Made by a program: the position numbers and the translations under genes. Under the pieces are notes generated by a model. That model ran no database searches. It was not told the DNA's origin and was given only the letters and a program-made list of their open reading frames with translations. A stretch of DNA of 64,000 nucleotides, from the NCBI GenBank assembly GCA_905221605.1, contig CAJNDS010002173.1, positions 427,001-491,000 of the forward strand, in the 5' to 3' direction. Positions within the stretch are counted from its first letter, which is position 1. Each line of letters starts with the position of its first letter. Below are positions 20,996 through 32,733 of the stretch, piece by piece. This DNA is from Symbiodinium natans. Lineage: Eukaryota; Sar; Dinophyceae; Suessiales; Symbiodiniaceae.

Positions 20996-22167
20996 GAACA
21001 GCGCATCCAAGGCCGCCCAGTACCAGTTTCCGGGCCTGGGGTCCTTCCTCGTCCAGAACTTCACGTACTCCGCCAGCGAGCACTGCCTTAAGCAGGAGAG
21101 ACCCCCCCCCTGTTCCTCTGCCCAAAAGTGCCCTCAGACCCTGCCCTGGAACCCACCCGGAGGTTGGTCTAGGGATTTTAGTGCCTTGAAGTGTTTGGGG
21201 CCATCTCCTGGAGTAGTAAAGATAGTAAGAAGAAATTGATAGTGTTAATAAACGAAATAATAGAGTAGGAACAGGAATCAATTGCCTCTTCACGCTTTGC
21301 AGGACTCGGACAACAACGTCCCCTACCAAATTCTCTGCCAGGCAGGGGTCCGCAGAGACGCGCGAGTATTTCACGAGCCGGTCATCCCCAAAAACCTCAC
21401 ATGTCGACATGTCACACCAGTTCCATGGGCGTCTAAGGGGCTTTCCCTGACTCAACTCTGGGGCCTTATGCCCGAAGCTCCGATTCCACTCCATGATGGT
21501 CTAGACCTTAGACGGTTTACACGCGGTCTACCAGCTCCAGGCGAGGATCCCGCCGGACAGCGAGCTCCATCGCTTTAAGCGCCTCGCCCCTGAGTAGGAT
21601 GAGCTCGAGGCCCTCAGGATTCGGGAGGCAGGAGGAGATCTTTGGTTTAGGGCTCCTAGCAGCTAGGACCCTCTTTGGGGGCGTGTCCCCGGGATATTTG
21701 CCAAGGAACCTCCTCCTCTTCGAGACTTGCCGGCGCTTCTGCGTGGAGAGCTCCCCGCATGGAATCTCAACCTCTTGCAATTTAAGTCCCGAGACCTCCC
21801 CTCCGTCTCAGACACCTAAGTCAGTCAACCCCTAAACCCTCAAGCCCCCTCAAGCCCTTAGACCCTCGAAGCCCCGGGGTTTAGGGTTCGGGGGCCAAGG
21901 AGGTTAGGGCAAGGGGGCCCAGCCCAGTGGAGTCCCAAATGCCTGAACCATGAACTTTCAACTTGCGCACTTATCCCGAGCCAACTTGGATAGCCACCCC
22001 TCCAAGGTTCCCCTAAACCCTAAGCCCCAGACCCTGAACCGTGAACCCTAAACTAGACCCCAAAACCCTGAACCCTGCACCCCAAAACTGCAGGCTGCTC
22101 CAAGTCTGAGCAGACGAGCGTCGCGAACGACCAGAAGCTGCGCGATGTGGAGATCATGCTGGTGGAG
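20996..22167 (+). CDS. Exon chain of the ankyrin-type gene (part 1), with an in-frame TAG
   Basis: Four exons join in phase: 20996-21095 (QYQFPGLGSFLVQNFTYSAS...), 21303-21341 (DSDNNVPYQILCQ), 21541-21631 (IPPDSELHRFKRLAPE, then a TAG at 21595-21597, then DELEALRIREA) and 22094-22167 (CSKSEQTSVANDQKLRDVEI). Donors are GA at 21096, GC at 21342, GA at 21632 and GC at 22168; acceptors are AG. Each of the three introns has 5-6 nt repeated across its two splice sites. The reading either side of the TAG fits one continuous helix-rich exon, so the stop may mark a disabled gene, an assembly error, or a wrong exon border. Function unknown; grouped with the ankyrin exons downstream because the style is identical. 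Confidence 0.55.
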
Positions 22168-22754
22168 GCGAGAGCTTCAGGGGCCTCGGGGATCACGAGG
22201 GGTTGGGGCTTGGGATTTAAGCTTTCGATGCTCGTGCTGAGAGGGGTAGGAGCCAGAACATAGCAAGCACCATGGCACCCTGGCAACATGTTCTGAGCCA
22301 AGCCCGAGACTTACCTCAATTGGAGCAACGCAGCAAGGCCTTCGGGTTTTGGGATGTTGTCTCCGCAAACCCTCAAGACCCCTTAAAGGCCCTTCGAGGA
22401 TCATCCCCGATACCTGCAGATTGCACTGGCGTACCCAGAAAATTCTAAGAAACCTCGGAGGAACTCCGTGGCCTGGTCACAATGAAGCGAAAGAAGGCTC
22501 CGATTCGCTGCGTGTTTTGGTGTCATTTGGGTTCCCCTAGCAGCGCTGAGCGCTAGGAGCCCTACCAAGAGCCCCAAGAGGCTCCTAAGTGACTCCTCAA
22601 AGTGCCTGGGATCCTCGAGGTCGGGGCCAGAGGTCGTGTTGAGGGTCTTCGACGTGCCATATCGACGCATATGCTTTTTCTTCGGAACCAAGACTCAGAA
22701 GGGTTTACGGTGTAGATGGGGAGCGTCCGGGATTCGGATTTGTCCGACCGGCAG

Positions 22755-24096
22755 GCAGAGATCTATTTCAAGAAGGACTTTCCTCGGATTACCTGCGAGA
22801 TGCTTGGCACCACGTGCTTTGCAACTGATGTTGGATCAGCAACCGGGTTCTGGGTGAACGGCGCCCCTGCATGTGCCAAATTGCCATCAAGCTTTCTCCT
22901 CCCATCTTTTCGCATGTGCGGGGGGCTTCAGGAACATGCCCGGCAGCATGCAGCACAGCCTCATCCACGTCTTCGCGCACTTCGGCCAGCGAAAGGTTCT
23001 GGAGCAGCTCTTCGACACGGAGAAGCTGTACAAGGCCTCTTCATACCCCAAGTAGGAAATCCTGTGGAGCCCTAATTAAGCATGATCCAGACCTAAAAAC
23101 CATGAGCCCTTGAAGCCCGTTTCCAAGGCCTCTGCTGCCCAAAAGAAGGGGTTCCCGGAAGAAGTGTGCAGGTGAGCTACGCGATGACGACCGAGGACCC
23201 TCTTACTTCTTGCGGTTTTCGGGTGAGGTGTTGGTTAGTGGGCTGAGGTTTTGGAGCTGCTGGCACCAGCCGGTGGCCCCATTGTTTTTTAAGGGCCCTC
23301 GACCGTTCAAGCGCTCTCTGACGTAGCGCTTCCCCTGTGCAAGGACCTGAAGCATATGCAGATGCACCACAAGCTGAAGCTTCTCTGCCTCACCTCGCGA
23401 GAAGATTCGCCTGCGAGGCAGACTCGCCGAATCCCCACGGTAAAGCTTGAAATGAGGCCCCTAGCACCCCGATCACGTTCGTCTCCACATGCAGGTCTTT
23501 GGTAGTGAGCCCGAAGCCTGTCCAAAAGCCCCTCAAGCTCCAAGAAGACCACCGTACCAAGTGAGGGAGTCACCCCAAACCTGAAGTTCCTTTCAAGGTA
23601 TCCGCTGGGCTGCGCCATCCTCCAGGGGCATCTCAGCACGTTCCACTTCCTCTTCAAGCAGGCCTACACTGAGACGGTTTAGAGGGTAACACGGTTCTTA
23701 ACCTGGTTGAGGGTTTAAGGCTGCAAGCCCGACAGCATTCAAAGAACAGACCTCCAAAGTTGCCCCCTGCACCCCCAAACCCGCAGGCACTGGAGTTGCA
23801 GGAGTACTTCACCGAGGTCTCGGCCGCTGAGAACTGGCCGAAGCCGGCCTGGGGCCCCGAGCTCCACGCCGAGTTCCTCCACATGGTCCAGGAGAGAACC
23901 CTTCGCAGACACCACTTGAGAGGCCTCGAGCCGAGCCGAGCTTTGGGATTCCGCTCGTCCTTTGTGAGGTTTCGTGCACGAATCAGAAAGCAAACCACGG
24001 GCGCAGTAGACACCTGAAACCTAAAAAGCCTTCCAGGAGAGCCTGACAGCCTTGGCCTCCGTGCCCGTCAAGTCCGAGAAGCGCCGGGTGACGACG
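22755..24096 (+). CDS. Exon chain of the ankyrin-type gene (part 2)
   Basis: Exons: about 22755 onward (AEIYFKKDFPRITCEMLG), 22932-23034 (MQHSLIHVFAHFGQRKVLEQ...), 23128-23171 (ASAAQKKGFPEEV), about 23344-23410 (DLKHMQMHHKLKLLCLTSRE), 23598-23661 (YPLGCAILQGHLSTFHFLFK), 23787-23891 (ALELQEYFTEVSAAENWPKP...) and 24037-24096 (ESLTALASVPVKSEKRRVTT). The segments PLGCAILQGHLSTFHFLFKQ and HVFAHFGQRKVLEQLFD have ankyrin spacing (a PLxxA-like start, G, then a hydrophobic LL-like helix). Junctions 23034/23128, 23661/23787 and 23891/24037 are phase-consistent and lie within direct repeats of 10, 6 and 10 nt. The borders around 22800-22930 and 23171-23344 are unresolved. Proposed donors are mainly GC and GA. 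Confidence 0.65.
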
Positions 24097-24270
24097 GACC
24101 TCGGGGTTGGCGAGTTTGGGGGTTGGGGTGGGGTTTGTGGGGTTCAGGGCTTTGGGGGAAGAATGCAGATGCTGGCTGTTTGCCCTGAGTTTGGGGTTCG
24201 CGGCCTTGGGGAAGAGGGTTTTAGGGTTTCAATCCTTAGGGTGCTACTACCGATGCCATGCATGGTAGCA

Positions 24271-24390
24271 TGAGGTGCCGGACCAGCAGCAAGAGTCAAA
24301 ACGGCTTGAAATCCTCAACCCGACTCCCCAAGCCCCAGCAAGAGGAGGGTGGCCTGCAGTTGGCAAACAAAGCTGTGGCCGCAGCTGTGC
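24271..24390 (+). CDS. Candidate exons VPDQQQE and EEGGLQLANKA
   Basis: Two readable segments, VPDQQQESKRLE (about 24274-24310) and QEEGGLQLANKAVAAAVP (about 24340-24390), are in different frames. They would fuse as DQQQE-EGGLQL if the 48 nt between two copies of CAGCAAGAG were removed, but that interval has no canonical donor. Order and membership in the ankyrin train are inferred from position only. Confidence 0.35.
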
Positions 24391-25092
24391 CGTTCTCAGC
24401 TTTCTACCCAACTTCGTGAGCAAGGCTTAGCGTACGGAGAACAAGCGAGACCTTCGCTGTCTATGCACGAACTGCACGAACAGCCAACGAAGCCCACCAC
24501 CTGCCTTGCCACTGTAGGATCGGTGAGCGGACCTATCATTGTTCCGAAGATCGAAAGCCCTAGAAGCGTCAACGAAAAGCTTACATTGCTTTTGCCCACA
24601 CGCGAGGCTGCGGAGGACAGCGCATGTCCCAACCACTGCTGTCTGAGGAGCCAGCAGGGGGGTTGGGGGTGGACATCTCTCTGTGGCAGAAAGTGGTGGT
24701 CCTGTTGAGTAGGGGCTTCGGGATTTGGGCTCAGGGTTTGGAGTTCAGAACGGCTTGGGTGGTGTTTGTGGGGTTTGGGGTCCGAAATACTTGGACGAGG
24801 AAACCCTCAGGGCAGATGGATGCCAATGCATCAGAGCCTCGAAGCATGGGGTTTACCTGGGTCCCAGGACTTCAAATCCCTCAGCCCTCAGTGCCTCAAC
24901 CCAAAACCCCCCTTCTTGGATCCTCGACCTTCAAGCCCCCAAAGCCGAGAGGCCTAACGCCATGATCCCTTGTTATAATCACTGTTTATAAGCCCTTCTT
25001 ATACTCCCTCTATCGTTGGCTATCCCATGTTATCCCATAGCTACAACGTCTTACGTAGGTCCCCCCAGACCCTCCCAAACGCTTGGCACCAG

Positions 25093-25700
25093 GCCAGATC
25101 TCACGGTTCCACCCGAGCCGCTCCGCGCCTGGGGCAGCTTCACGCTCCTTGGGATGGCACGAAAGTGGTTAGAGAGGGCTCTTTTGAGGGTGCTCTTTGA
25201 TGTGGGTGTCTTGCAGAGTTGAGTGCCCCGGCAGGGGCTAGGACCCAAAGTCCACGGTCTTGTTCCAGGTTTGTCATCAGTTCTCCAAATGGCGGGCTTG
25301 CGGCCCCTTATACTTGTGGAACTCCCTCCAAAAGGGGGGGGGACCATGATTTAACGAACTGACCCCATGTGTTCGCGAGTCCCCTCAACCCTAGACCTCC
25401 CAGAAATCTGAGATCCCTGCAAGGCCCCTGAAAGCAGAGTCTTTGGGCTTTGGGGTTCAGGGTTTCCCGACGAGGGTCCACGGGGCCCTTTGGGCCTCGA
25501 AGGCCTCTGGGTCGGGGAAGGGCTGCTGCAAGGTACCAAGCTGTTGCTCCGAAACCCTCATGCCTCAACCCTGAACCCTGCACACCCAACGCCCAGGATC
25601 TACGACGACAGCAGATCTATGAGCCTGGCGGAAGCAAGCCGAAAGCCTCAGCAGCACGGCCTGAACACTGAGGAGATACTACTTTGCGGGTATCTTAGCG
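25093..25700 (+). CDS. Two candidate exons of the ankyrin-type train
   Basis: One follows CACCAG at 25093 and reads PDLTVPPEPLRAWGSFTLLG. The other follows CGCCCAG at 25597 and reads IYDDSRSMSLAEASRKPQQH. The second is preceded by C-rich AACCCTGAACCC sequence, like many acceptors here. Neither shows a known domain, and donor sites are uncertain. Confidence 0.4.
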
Positions 25701-27780
25701 GTACCTCTTTTTGGGCAACACCCATATGTTTCAAAACATCGAAGGACGTGTGTGATTTACGGAAGATTCCTTAGACAGGTATGTGGGTTCTTATGACGGC
25801 TTTTGAGACGTGTTTCTGAGTTGTTCTATTTCGCAACATCTGGTTCTTTTTCTCGGCTCGTCCATCACATCTTCGGGTTGATCTTCGTTTTGATACCCTC
25901 TTTGGGGTACCTATCAGAGACAGGTTGACTTTGTTCGGAGGGCTGAAGAGGTAGATTTGATGGTGAAGTTTCGCATTTCTCCTTTTGATTGAAGTCTCCA
26001 ACCGACAGTTGCTGTTGCCATCATGGCTCATGGCTTTGCGGAGACACTCGGAAAGCGCGCATGTGCTCCACATTGGAGCACCCGTACGAGATGCCCAGCG
26101 ACTGTCGAAGGAACACGAATGCCCAAAAGGGCGGAACCCCCCAATGCCTGTAGAGGCAGCATCCCTTCTAAATATCCCGCTCCGAGGAACATGCTGCAGC
26201 TGGCCTGTGGAAAGTGGGAGGGTCTCCACCTCCCCGAGAAGCCAGGTCGCCGTTGGCTTTGCTTTCCTTTTTTCAGCTGGTAAAGTCTTTTGAACTCGCC
26301 AAGCTTTGCGCCCCTAAGCCACCGTAAAGACTCAACCCGCCCACCCCCCCCCCCCCCCCCCCGAATCCCAAAACTCCCCAAAAGCTTCAGGCTTCTCAGC
26401 CTACTCAGGCGAGTTGTCCGACGCCTTGTGTATCACAAAGTCGACTATGCCGACGGGAGGACCACGGAGGTGGCTTTCTTTTTGGTTTGTTCAGGCTTTG
26501 AGGGTTTGCTATTTCAATAAACGCATCCCAAGTCCCAAAATCAGATCTCCAATGCTTGCCAGAGGGATGAGATGTTGAGTTATGGAGAGCGTTGCTTTGT
26601 TTTGTTTCCCTTTCTTCTTCTTCTTCTTCTTCTTCTTCACATTGACAAATTGAGGTGTTGCGGAGCTCTCGAGTCTAAGCGCTCCTGTGATCCAAGCCTG
26701 ACCCTGATCCTTGAAGCCTTTTAAGCATTCCCGAAAGCCCTCCAAAGCTCTCTGTAAAGGTCCTCCAATTTCTATGCAGGTCAGTCGCCATGCGGAGCCC
26801 ACAGACGTTGGTGATGGGGTGCGGCTTACAGCGATCCGCATGCTGCTGCAGGAGTCTGGATTGGCATGTGTTTGTCTTTCAGGGTTCAGGGCTTAGACTT
26901 TAGTGTTCAAGGTGTTTTTGGTGGTCTAAGGCGTCAGGGTTTAGACTTCCAGAAGGCAAGTTGCTTTATGAAAGAGTGGATGCGTCGGGCATGGCTGTCT
27001 TTTGCTGCATTGACTGCATAAGGTCGGTTAGAAGTTCGGATTTCTCGTCCAATCACAGAGTTTCGTGCCTGTCCGCGTGCTGTCGGATCATCCTTTTACG
27101 TGTTGCGCATATCAGCATGTAATGGCAACTGGGTGTGAAGGGCGAGTTGGCATGCGAAGCTTGTAAGGCTTGGCGTTCCAGTGCTCGTGGGACTTTGTAG
27201 GCAGATGTCTTGCGCGTGCTTATGTCGGTGCATATGGTAGAAGGACGCCGCCCAGCAAGACTCCGGGGCTTTGCAAACGAAGCCGCTGTGTCTGCAGTTA
27301 CGGGCACTTGACAAATTCTTGCTGGTAGCATGGACCGAAACTGGTGTTTCGGATGCATACAATCTAGGGGCATGTTCCAATACAAACAGTGTTGAGCAGT
27401 TGCCCCTGAACCCCCCCCCACCTTCTCCCTTTCCAACCACCCCCGGGGTCCCCCCCCCCGGCCCCCCCATGAATCCCTGAAGACCCTACCCCAAACAGGG
27501 AGGTCCCAAACAGGGAGGTTGACGCCGTGCCCTGACCAAACCGGCGCTTGCGGAGAGTCGCTGAGTGACACCCAGAAAACCTGCCATCTCGGCAAAACCA
27601 GTTGTAAATATAGTTACCTTCTTGCTTGCTTAGAGTTCCGGAACCTCCAAGTGTAGTAACTGTGTTTGCTCCCCTACTCCCTCTAAGCCGCCTCAGAACT
27701 CTCAGGAAAGACGCTAGACAACGCTGAAAAGACTCCTCAATTCAGCCATGCGCGCTGCAGTGGGAGACTCCTAAACAGCA
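25700..27780. other. Intron-like DNA with few exon candidates
   Basis: The stretch 25985-26290 is open in several frames on both strands and cannot be assigned. A candidate exon VYHKVDYADGRTTE lies near 26430-26470. A (TTC)n run occurs at 26608-26640 and C-runs near 26345 and 27410-27470. I find no complete gene. Confidence 0.35.
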
Positions 27781-28760
27781 GAGGCAGAGGCTCTTCTACA
27801 CGCTGGTCCGGTCGGCCTTGGAGTGTAACTTCAAGGATCCCATCGAGGACCTTACAACCTCTTTTTGTTGGGAGAGGTGGCGCCTGAGAAGTTTGTGTCA
27901 ATGTCTTCTTCTTCGTGCTTATGAACTTCCAATTTCAACGCTGCAGGTGTTTGGAGCGAATGCAAGCAGTCCAAAAACAGATCACACTGCTCTGGCGGCG
28001 TAGATGTGCCGAAGGCACCTGCCCCATGGTTTGTGCAAAGGTGCAGCCATCAAGCACAACACACACACGCAGGAACACCTCACATGTCGAGTAATAATCG
28101 CCTAGAACAATTCGAAGTGGGATCGGTCGTGGAACTTTCTAATACGTGGGTTCTGAAGTAACTCCCACTACCCCTACCTTCAATTAAATGCCCTGTATTG
28201 TAACAGGTCCTAAGGTACGAAACCTGCTGCCCCGAGTTGTCCTGCTCTGAAGCCTCACGGAGGATTTGGTGGGCTTCTTGGATGAGCCGGATGTCTGGTC
28301 TCCAGGGGAGCGGTGTCCCGAGGCTCTGCCCTTCGGCCCAGACTGTCTTGAATGGGGCGGGGACGGATTTTGGGTTTAGGGCAGAGGTTTCACGATTTGG
28401 CTCTGTGCGTGGGTTTGCATCAGTGGCCAAGGCACGACCTCCCTGGCTGGGTGCAGCAAACGACGAAAGCACTCCACGACGCCAACTTGGACGGCTCGCG
28501 CTTGGAGTCCTCCGCGCTCCGCCATCGGCTGCGGCTTTTCTGTGGCTACGTGCCCAAGAACCCCGACAACCATGACCAAAGGAACCTCGGCTTTCCGCAG
28601 GTGTTCTTACTTCGTTGACGGGTAGGCGCACTCATGGCAGGGATCTGCAACACAAGGTACAACAAGGAGAGCCTGCTTCATGTGGCGGCATACGCCTCCA
28701 TCCGGTACAACAGTGCTGTCTCGGTGCGGCTGGTGGCCATGATGCTGTGCCCTCGTTGGT
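27779..28760 (+). CDS. Exon chain of the ankyrin-type gene (part 3)
   Basis: Three exon cores: about 27779-27835 (RLFYTLVRSALECNFK), 28432-28600 (HDLPGWVQQTTKALHDANLD... then FCGYVPKNPDNHDQ) and about 28657-28755 (YNKESLLHVAAYASIRYNSA, VRLVAMML). The last has a clear ankyrin repeat start (ESLLHVAAYAS) with a hydrophobic second helix. Exons 2 and 3 may join through a GA donor near 28581 and the acceptor CACAAG at 28656, giving NHDQ-R-YNKESLLH; the GT at 28601 is an alternative. A trailing candidate, FPATAHYSRESSNLQPPLRY, lies at about 28905-28975. Confidence 0.6.
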
Positions 28761-29021
28761 AGAGCTTTCAAGTTCAAGGTAGTGTTGCAGGTTGATTCCT
28801 CTATACATTGAAGACTCTACATACTGCTCCAGCTTTTCCATACGTAAGCTCAAGAAGGATGTGACGGATGGAACGTAGCATAGTGTCAGGATGTCTGTGC
28901 TGGTGGACTTCCCCGCCACAGCCCACTACAGCCGCGAAAGCTCCAACTTGCAGCCGCCACTGCGCTATGCCTTGGGGACGCCCCTGACGCTGGGATGTTC
29001 TAGAAGCTCTGAACCTTAAAC

Positions 29022-30660
29022 CGGTTGAATGTTCTTGGTGCAGGCCACGAGGAAAGGGAAGTGTCCTTGTCCCAGCTGCAAAGCAAGCAAGGAAGCAGAC
29101 GGACGTGGACGGCGGCAGCAGCCACGCCGAAGTTGCCCAACTGCAAGCAAGGTCGGCCTCCCTCCTCAACGTCCCCCCCCCCCCCCTGGCCAAACAACAA
29201 GCAAAGCTCGAAACTCGGTAGAAAAGCCCCAGCCCTTTGAGCCCTTTGAACCCTTTCATCCTGCAAGCTCCGAGGACATGATCGGGCAGGGCACGCCGCA
29301 CCAGAAGGCCATCATCCAGCTCCTGCTCTTCGAGGCTCTTACAGAGTTGACAGCCATAAAATCAGACTTCAGAGGCATTGCTTAGTGCAGAGATGAAGGT
29401 TTCAGGGGGCACTGTTCTTATTTTTTTTTTGTTTGGTGTTTTTCGTGTGTAGGGTGTGACGGTTTTCGGGGCGTTGGTTTCTGGGTTTATGAGCCATTCG
29501 CCGCGTCGTGCTTCGGAGGGGTGGGGGGTTAGCAGTTCCAGGCCCCAGGGTCTGCCAGGAGCAAGAACATACACTTCCATAACTCCTATAGCGCTGAAGG
29601 CCAATGGAAGGACACAGGTTGCAGAGGCTTATCGACCTTTCGCCCATGTCTTCCTTGAACCCCAGTAAGAGCCCAAGCCAGAGCCAAAGTCAGCATGTTC
29701 CTCCGCATGGCAAGCTCTCAATCCAGTTCTCGACCTTTGAGGGTGATGTCAAGGGACCACAACTTTGGAGCCTAAGTACACCCAAGCAGGACTTCGTCTA
29801 TCACGCCATGCGCAACACCAGCAAGTCACAGAGTGGGATCCTGCAGCCACTCCACGACCTCATCGAGGCAGCACCCTTCGACCCGCAGCCCCGGATTGCC
29901 CCGTCCAAACTCATGGGCTCTTCAACCTTTTTGGAGGTTTGCAGCACCCAACGGTCGGAAGTCTCACAACCGCTGAGCTTGAAGCTTAGGCTGTAGACTC
30001 GGCGGTGCGGACAGGTCGGCCGCAACCTTCGTTGCATCCCAACCCCCAAGAACTCAGAGCCCAAAAAATCCGGCAGAGAAGGCACCCAACTCGTCCTCTG
30101 GGTGCTTGCCAGGACTTCTTCGACTCACCAGAGCTGGCACGAGGCCGACTCCACCCACTTGTGAATTAGTTCTTCCCCCTAGAGACGAGGTGCCCTGCAA
30201 CCCCCCCCCCCCCCCCGGCAAAACTCCCAAACCTCTCGAACCCGCTTTAATTCCCCTCCTTGAACCAGGAGTCCCCAACAGAAGCTTTCATTCTTCATTT
30301 CCCCCCAATAAAATACAAAACAAAGAAGGTCGCACACCAAGTCAGCAGTGCTGCTCATCTGCGAGGCCTGCTGGAAGAGGTCCTCAAGGAGACGCATCAG
30401 ATCCGCTTGGAAGGCCCCAGCTTCCCCCAAGCTTCCCCCAAGCTTCCACCAAGCTTCCCCCATCCCTGCGTGTCGGGGCTCTTGTGTAGCTTCGGACCGT
30501 TGCTGCATGAGTGAGGACTCTGTCGATCCTGTCTGTGAGATATGCGCATGACCACAAATTAGCCTTCCAGTCCCTGCAGCTCCTGAGCACCGAAGCCTTC
30601 CAGGCCAGGTGCAAACCAAGACGGTGCTGCACATCATCGGGCAGTTTGCATTGACGGCTG
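29022..30660 (+). CDS. Weaker exon candidates between better ankyrin exons
   Basis: Segments with coding appearance after AG dinucleotides are 29062-29160 (ambiguous frame), about 29270-29335 (SEDMIGQGTPHQKAIIQLLL), about 29795-29875 (DFVYHAMRNTSKSQSGILQP), 30349-30412 (AAHLRGLLEEVLKETHQIRL) and about 30570-30650 (SLQLLSTEAFQA; TKTVLHIIGQF). The pieces QKAIIQLLLFE and TVLHIIGQF fit ankyrin helices. I could not chain them by phase, so each remains tentative. Confidence 0.4.
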
Positions 30661-30931
30661 AAGCTGGAACTCATTAGGGCTCAGGAGAAGGTCATGGGTT
30701 TGTCGGTGGAAGATCACGGAGAGGAACCTCAAATAGGGACCTGCCACATCTCAAACATAGGTAGGAGATGCAGGGGTTGCGGTGCTCGGCAATCGCTAGT
30801 TGGGAGGAGGTGGAGGCGGCGTCAGATTTCCAATCACGAGAGAGTCTCTGCATGAGTTCGTCTCTTGTCCAGTTGAGGTGGCTTTCGCCGCTGCGTTCAG
30901 CCGAATCTAGGCCCAAGTGGATCTGTCTAAG

Positions 30932-32340
30932 GATTTCGCCTTCATCTTCCGTCAGCTCCCATCGCGCGGACGATACTTCGCAGCCATGTTCCATCAAGCC
31001 GACTCGCACCTCGACGCTTTCAAGAGGTCCCGGCTTCGATTAGACGGGTTCTCTGCTTTAACTTGGACTTAAAGAAGGGTTTGGAGGTCACTCTTATGAG
31101 CTCTCTGGACCCCGAGAAGCGGGAAACCCAAAGCCTCAAGCGCCCCTGCAAACAAAGGAGAAGGCTCCTGCTCTGAGCCCAAGTTCGGGGGCCTTTGCAA
31201 GTTTCAAGTTTCGAAGACCTTGGGGCGGCTCGATCCAAGGAGGGGCTTCACCATCATCCACTACGTGGCTGAGGGCATCATCTCGCAGGACCTGGGGGTC
31301 CCATGAGTCCCATGACTTCGAAGGAAAAGTGCGCGAAGACCCGCTCTTGGAGCAAAAGCCTTGGGCACAATGTCTCATGCCAGCTCCGGCGAGGGAGGGC
31401 TGCTCCAAGTCCTCAGTTTCCCAGTTCCCCTGGAGGCCATTCAAGCCCAGGCGCAGGCTTCGCTTCGAGACAAGGAGGACACCCGGCGTAAATTAGGGGG
31501 GGGGGGGAATATGGGGCGGTTTCGGTTCCGAGGTTGCGGAGGGTTTGAGGGCTTCGGGTTGAGGTGCAGTTTTCAACTTGGTCCAGGAACGGCTCCTGAA
31601 CCCTAAATCCCTACACCCTAAATCCCAAAACAACCCTTAACAACCCTCAACAACCCTCAACAACCCCCCTGAACCCGACCACCCAGTCCCGAGCCGCCAA
31701 ATAGCAGCAGCCTTCGCCCCAACCAGCTTGCAGGCACAAGCCCTTGCGGCCGACAGAAGCCTATTCAGCGAGACCCTATAGGCCCCGAACATCCCTACCC
31801 TGCAAGGCGGGCGCAGACTCCCCCATGCGCGCAGCCTCCTTCGCATCCGGTGAGGAGGCTCTCAAAGTGTGCAGTTTGATTTGTTGGAGGCTTGAGGGTC
31901 CAGTGGCTTGGGTTGTAGGCTTGGTGGTATCCGATGCGACGTCGTGCGCCACGGAATTGCGGCCTGGGATATCGAAGTTTGTTCATACTGTTGATGGAGG
32001 AAATCTTGCATCGCTTTATATGGCCAAGCAAAGTAGAGACCCCGCGCCCCCTTTTTAAAATTGATTGTTCTTCCTCGGAAGTGCCGTGGGTTCCGATGAC
32101 AAAAATCTTGCACCACCTCGGTGTCCATCATCGTCAATATTGAAAAGGGGGTGCGGGGTCATGCTTATGTGTCGTGTCACTTGTTATTCAATAAGTGGTG
32201 CAAGATTTCCTCCATCAACCGTAGAGCCCCAGATGCTGCCCCTGGACACGGAGACGGACCCTGCGCCCTCGCGCGCCGGCGCCGCGGCCCATGAGCAGCT
32301 CTGGGCTGCAGTGAGGCAGCAATGCTCTAAAGGCCGGCAG
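30932..32340 (+). CDS. Exon chain of the ankyrin-type gene (part 4), four exons in phase
   Basis: Exons 30932-31026 (DFAFIFRQLPSRGRYFAAMF...), 31243-31288 (GFTIIHYVAEGIISQ), 31457-31487 (ASLRDKEDTRR) and 32225-32340 (PQMLPLDTETDPAPSRAGAA...EQLWAAVRQQCSKGRQ) join in phase throughout: GT donor 31027, GA donor 31289, GT donor 31488, GT donor 32341. GFTIIHYVAEGIIS is ankyrin-like; the rest is helical linker. The third intron (31488-32224) carries a 230-bp inverted-repeat element ending 5 nt before the last exon. The donor at 32341 is followed by TTCGGGGTTTGGGATTTGG, the G-rich pattern seen after many exons. Confidence 0.65.
31990..32219. mobile_element. MITE-like element, 230 bp, with 29-bp terminal inverted repeats
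   Basis: The left end (31990-32018, starting GTTGATGGAGGAAATCTTGC) is repeated inverted at the right end (32191-32219), with about three differences by eye. A second, inner pair of arms (GACCCCGCGCCCCCTTTT near 32038 and its inverse near 32143-32160) would extend the fold. There is no ORF. The element fills the 3' end of an intron and stops five bases before the proposed exon at 32225, so the acceptor CGTAG lies at its edge. It could be a passenger in the intron or part of what created it. Confidence 0.75.
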
Positions 32341-32733
32341 GTGTTCGGGGTTTGGGATTTGGAGTTTACATGGGGGTTTGGGGTTTGGGGTTCCAAGTGG
32401 TCGAATGTCACGGGGCTAGCGGGATCTGTCGAGGAGTAGACAAATTGGGCAGGAAAGGTCCCGACCAAGCAGGTGAGCGGTCCACAAACGAGCACGACCG
32501 TATGATGCTGGTGCTTTTGGGCATCTCGGTGTGAGCATTGTGCTGGCCTGTCGTCCATTTTGCAGGCTTTGTAGCCCCATGGCAACTCGAGCTATATTCA
32601 CTAAAGGTCCCTTGCGCGAGAGCCGTGCCTCATCCTCTGACACATTATGTATGCAGGTCTGCTTGATGCGTTGTATGAGCCAGTCTGAATCCTATATACA
32701 CCTGCACGAAGATGGTCATCCGGTCATTTCAAG

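Noticed and set aside
24396-24636. Minus-strand frames with RNase-H-like fragments (LFVDASRAFD)
   Set aside because: Too short and without conserved catalytic spacing; the plus strand here also lacks support, so it is left unassigned.
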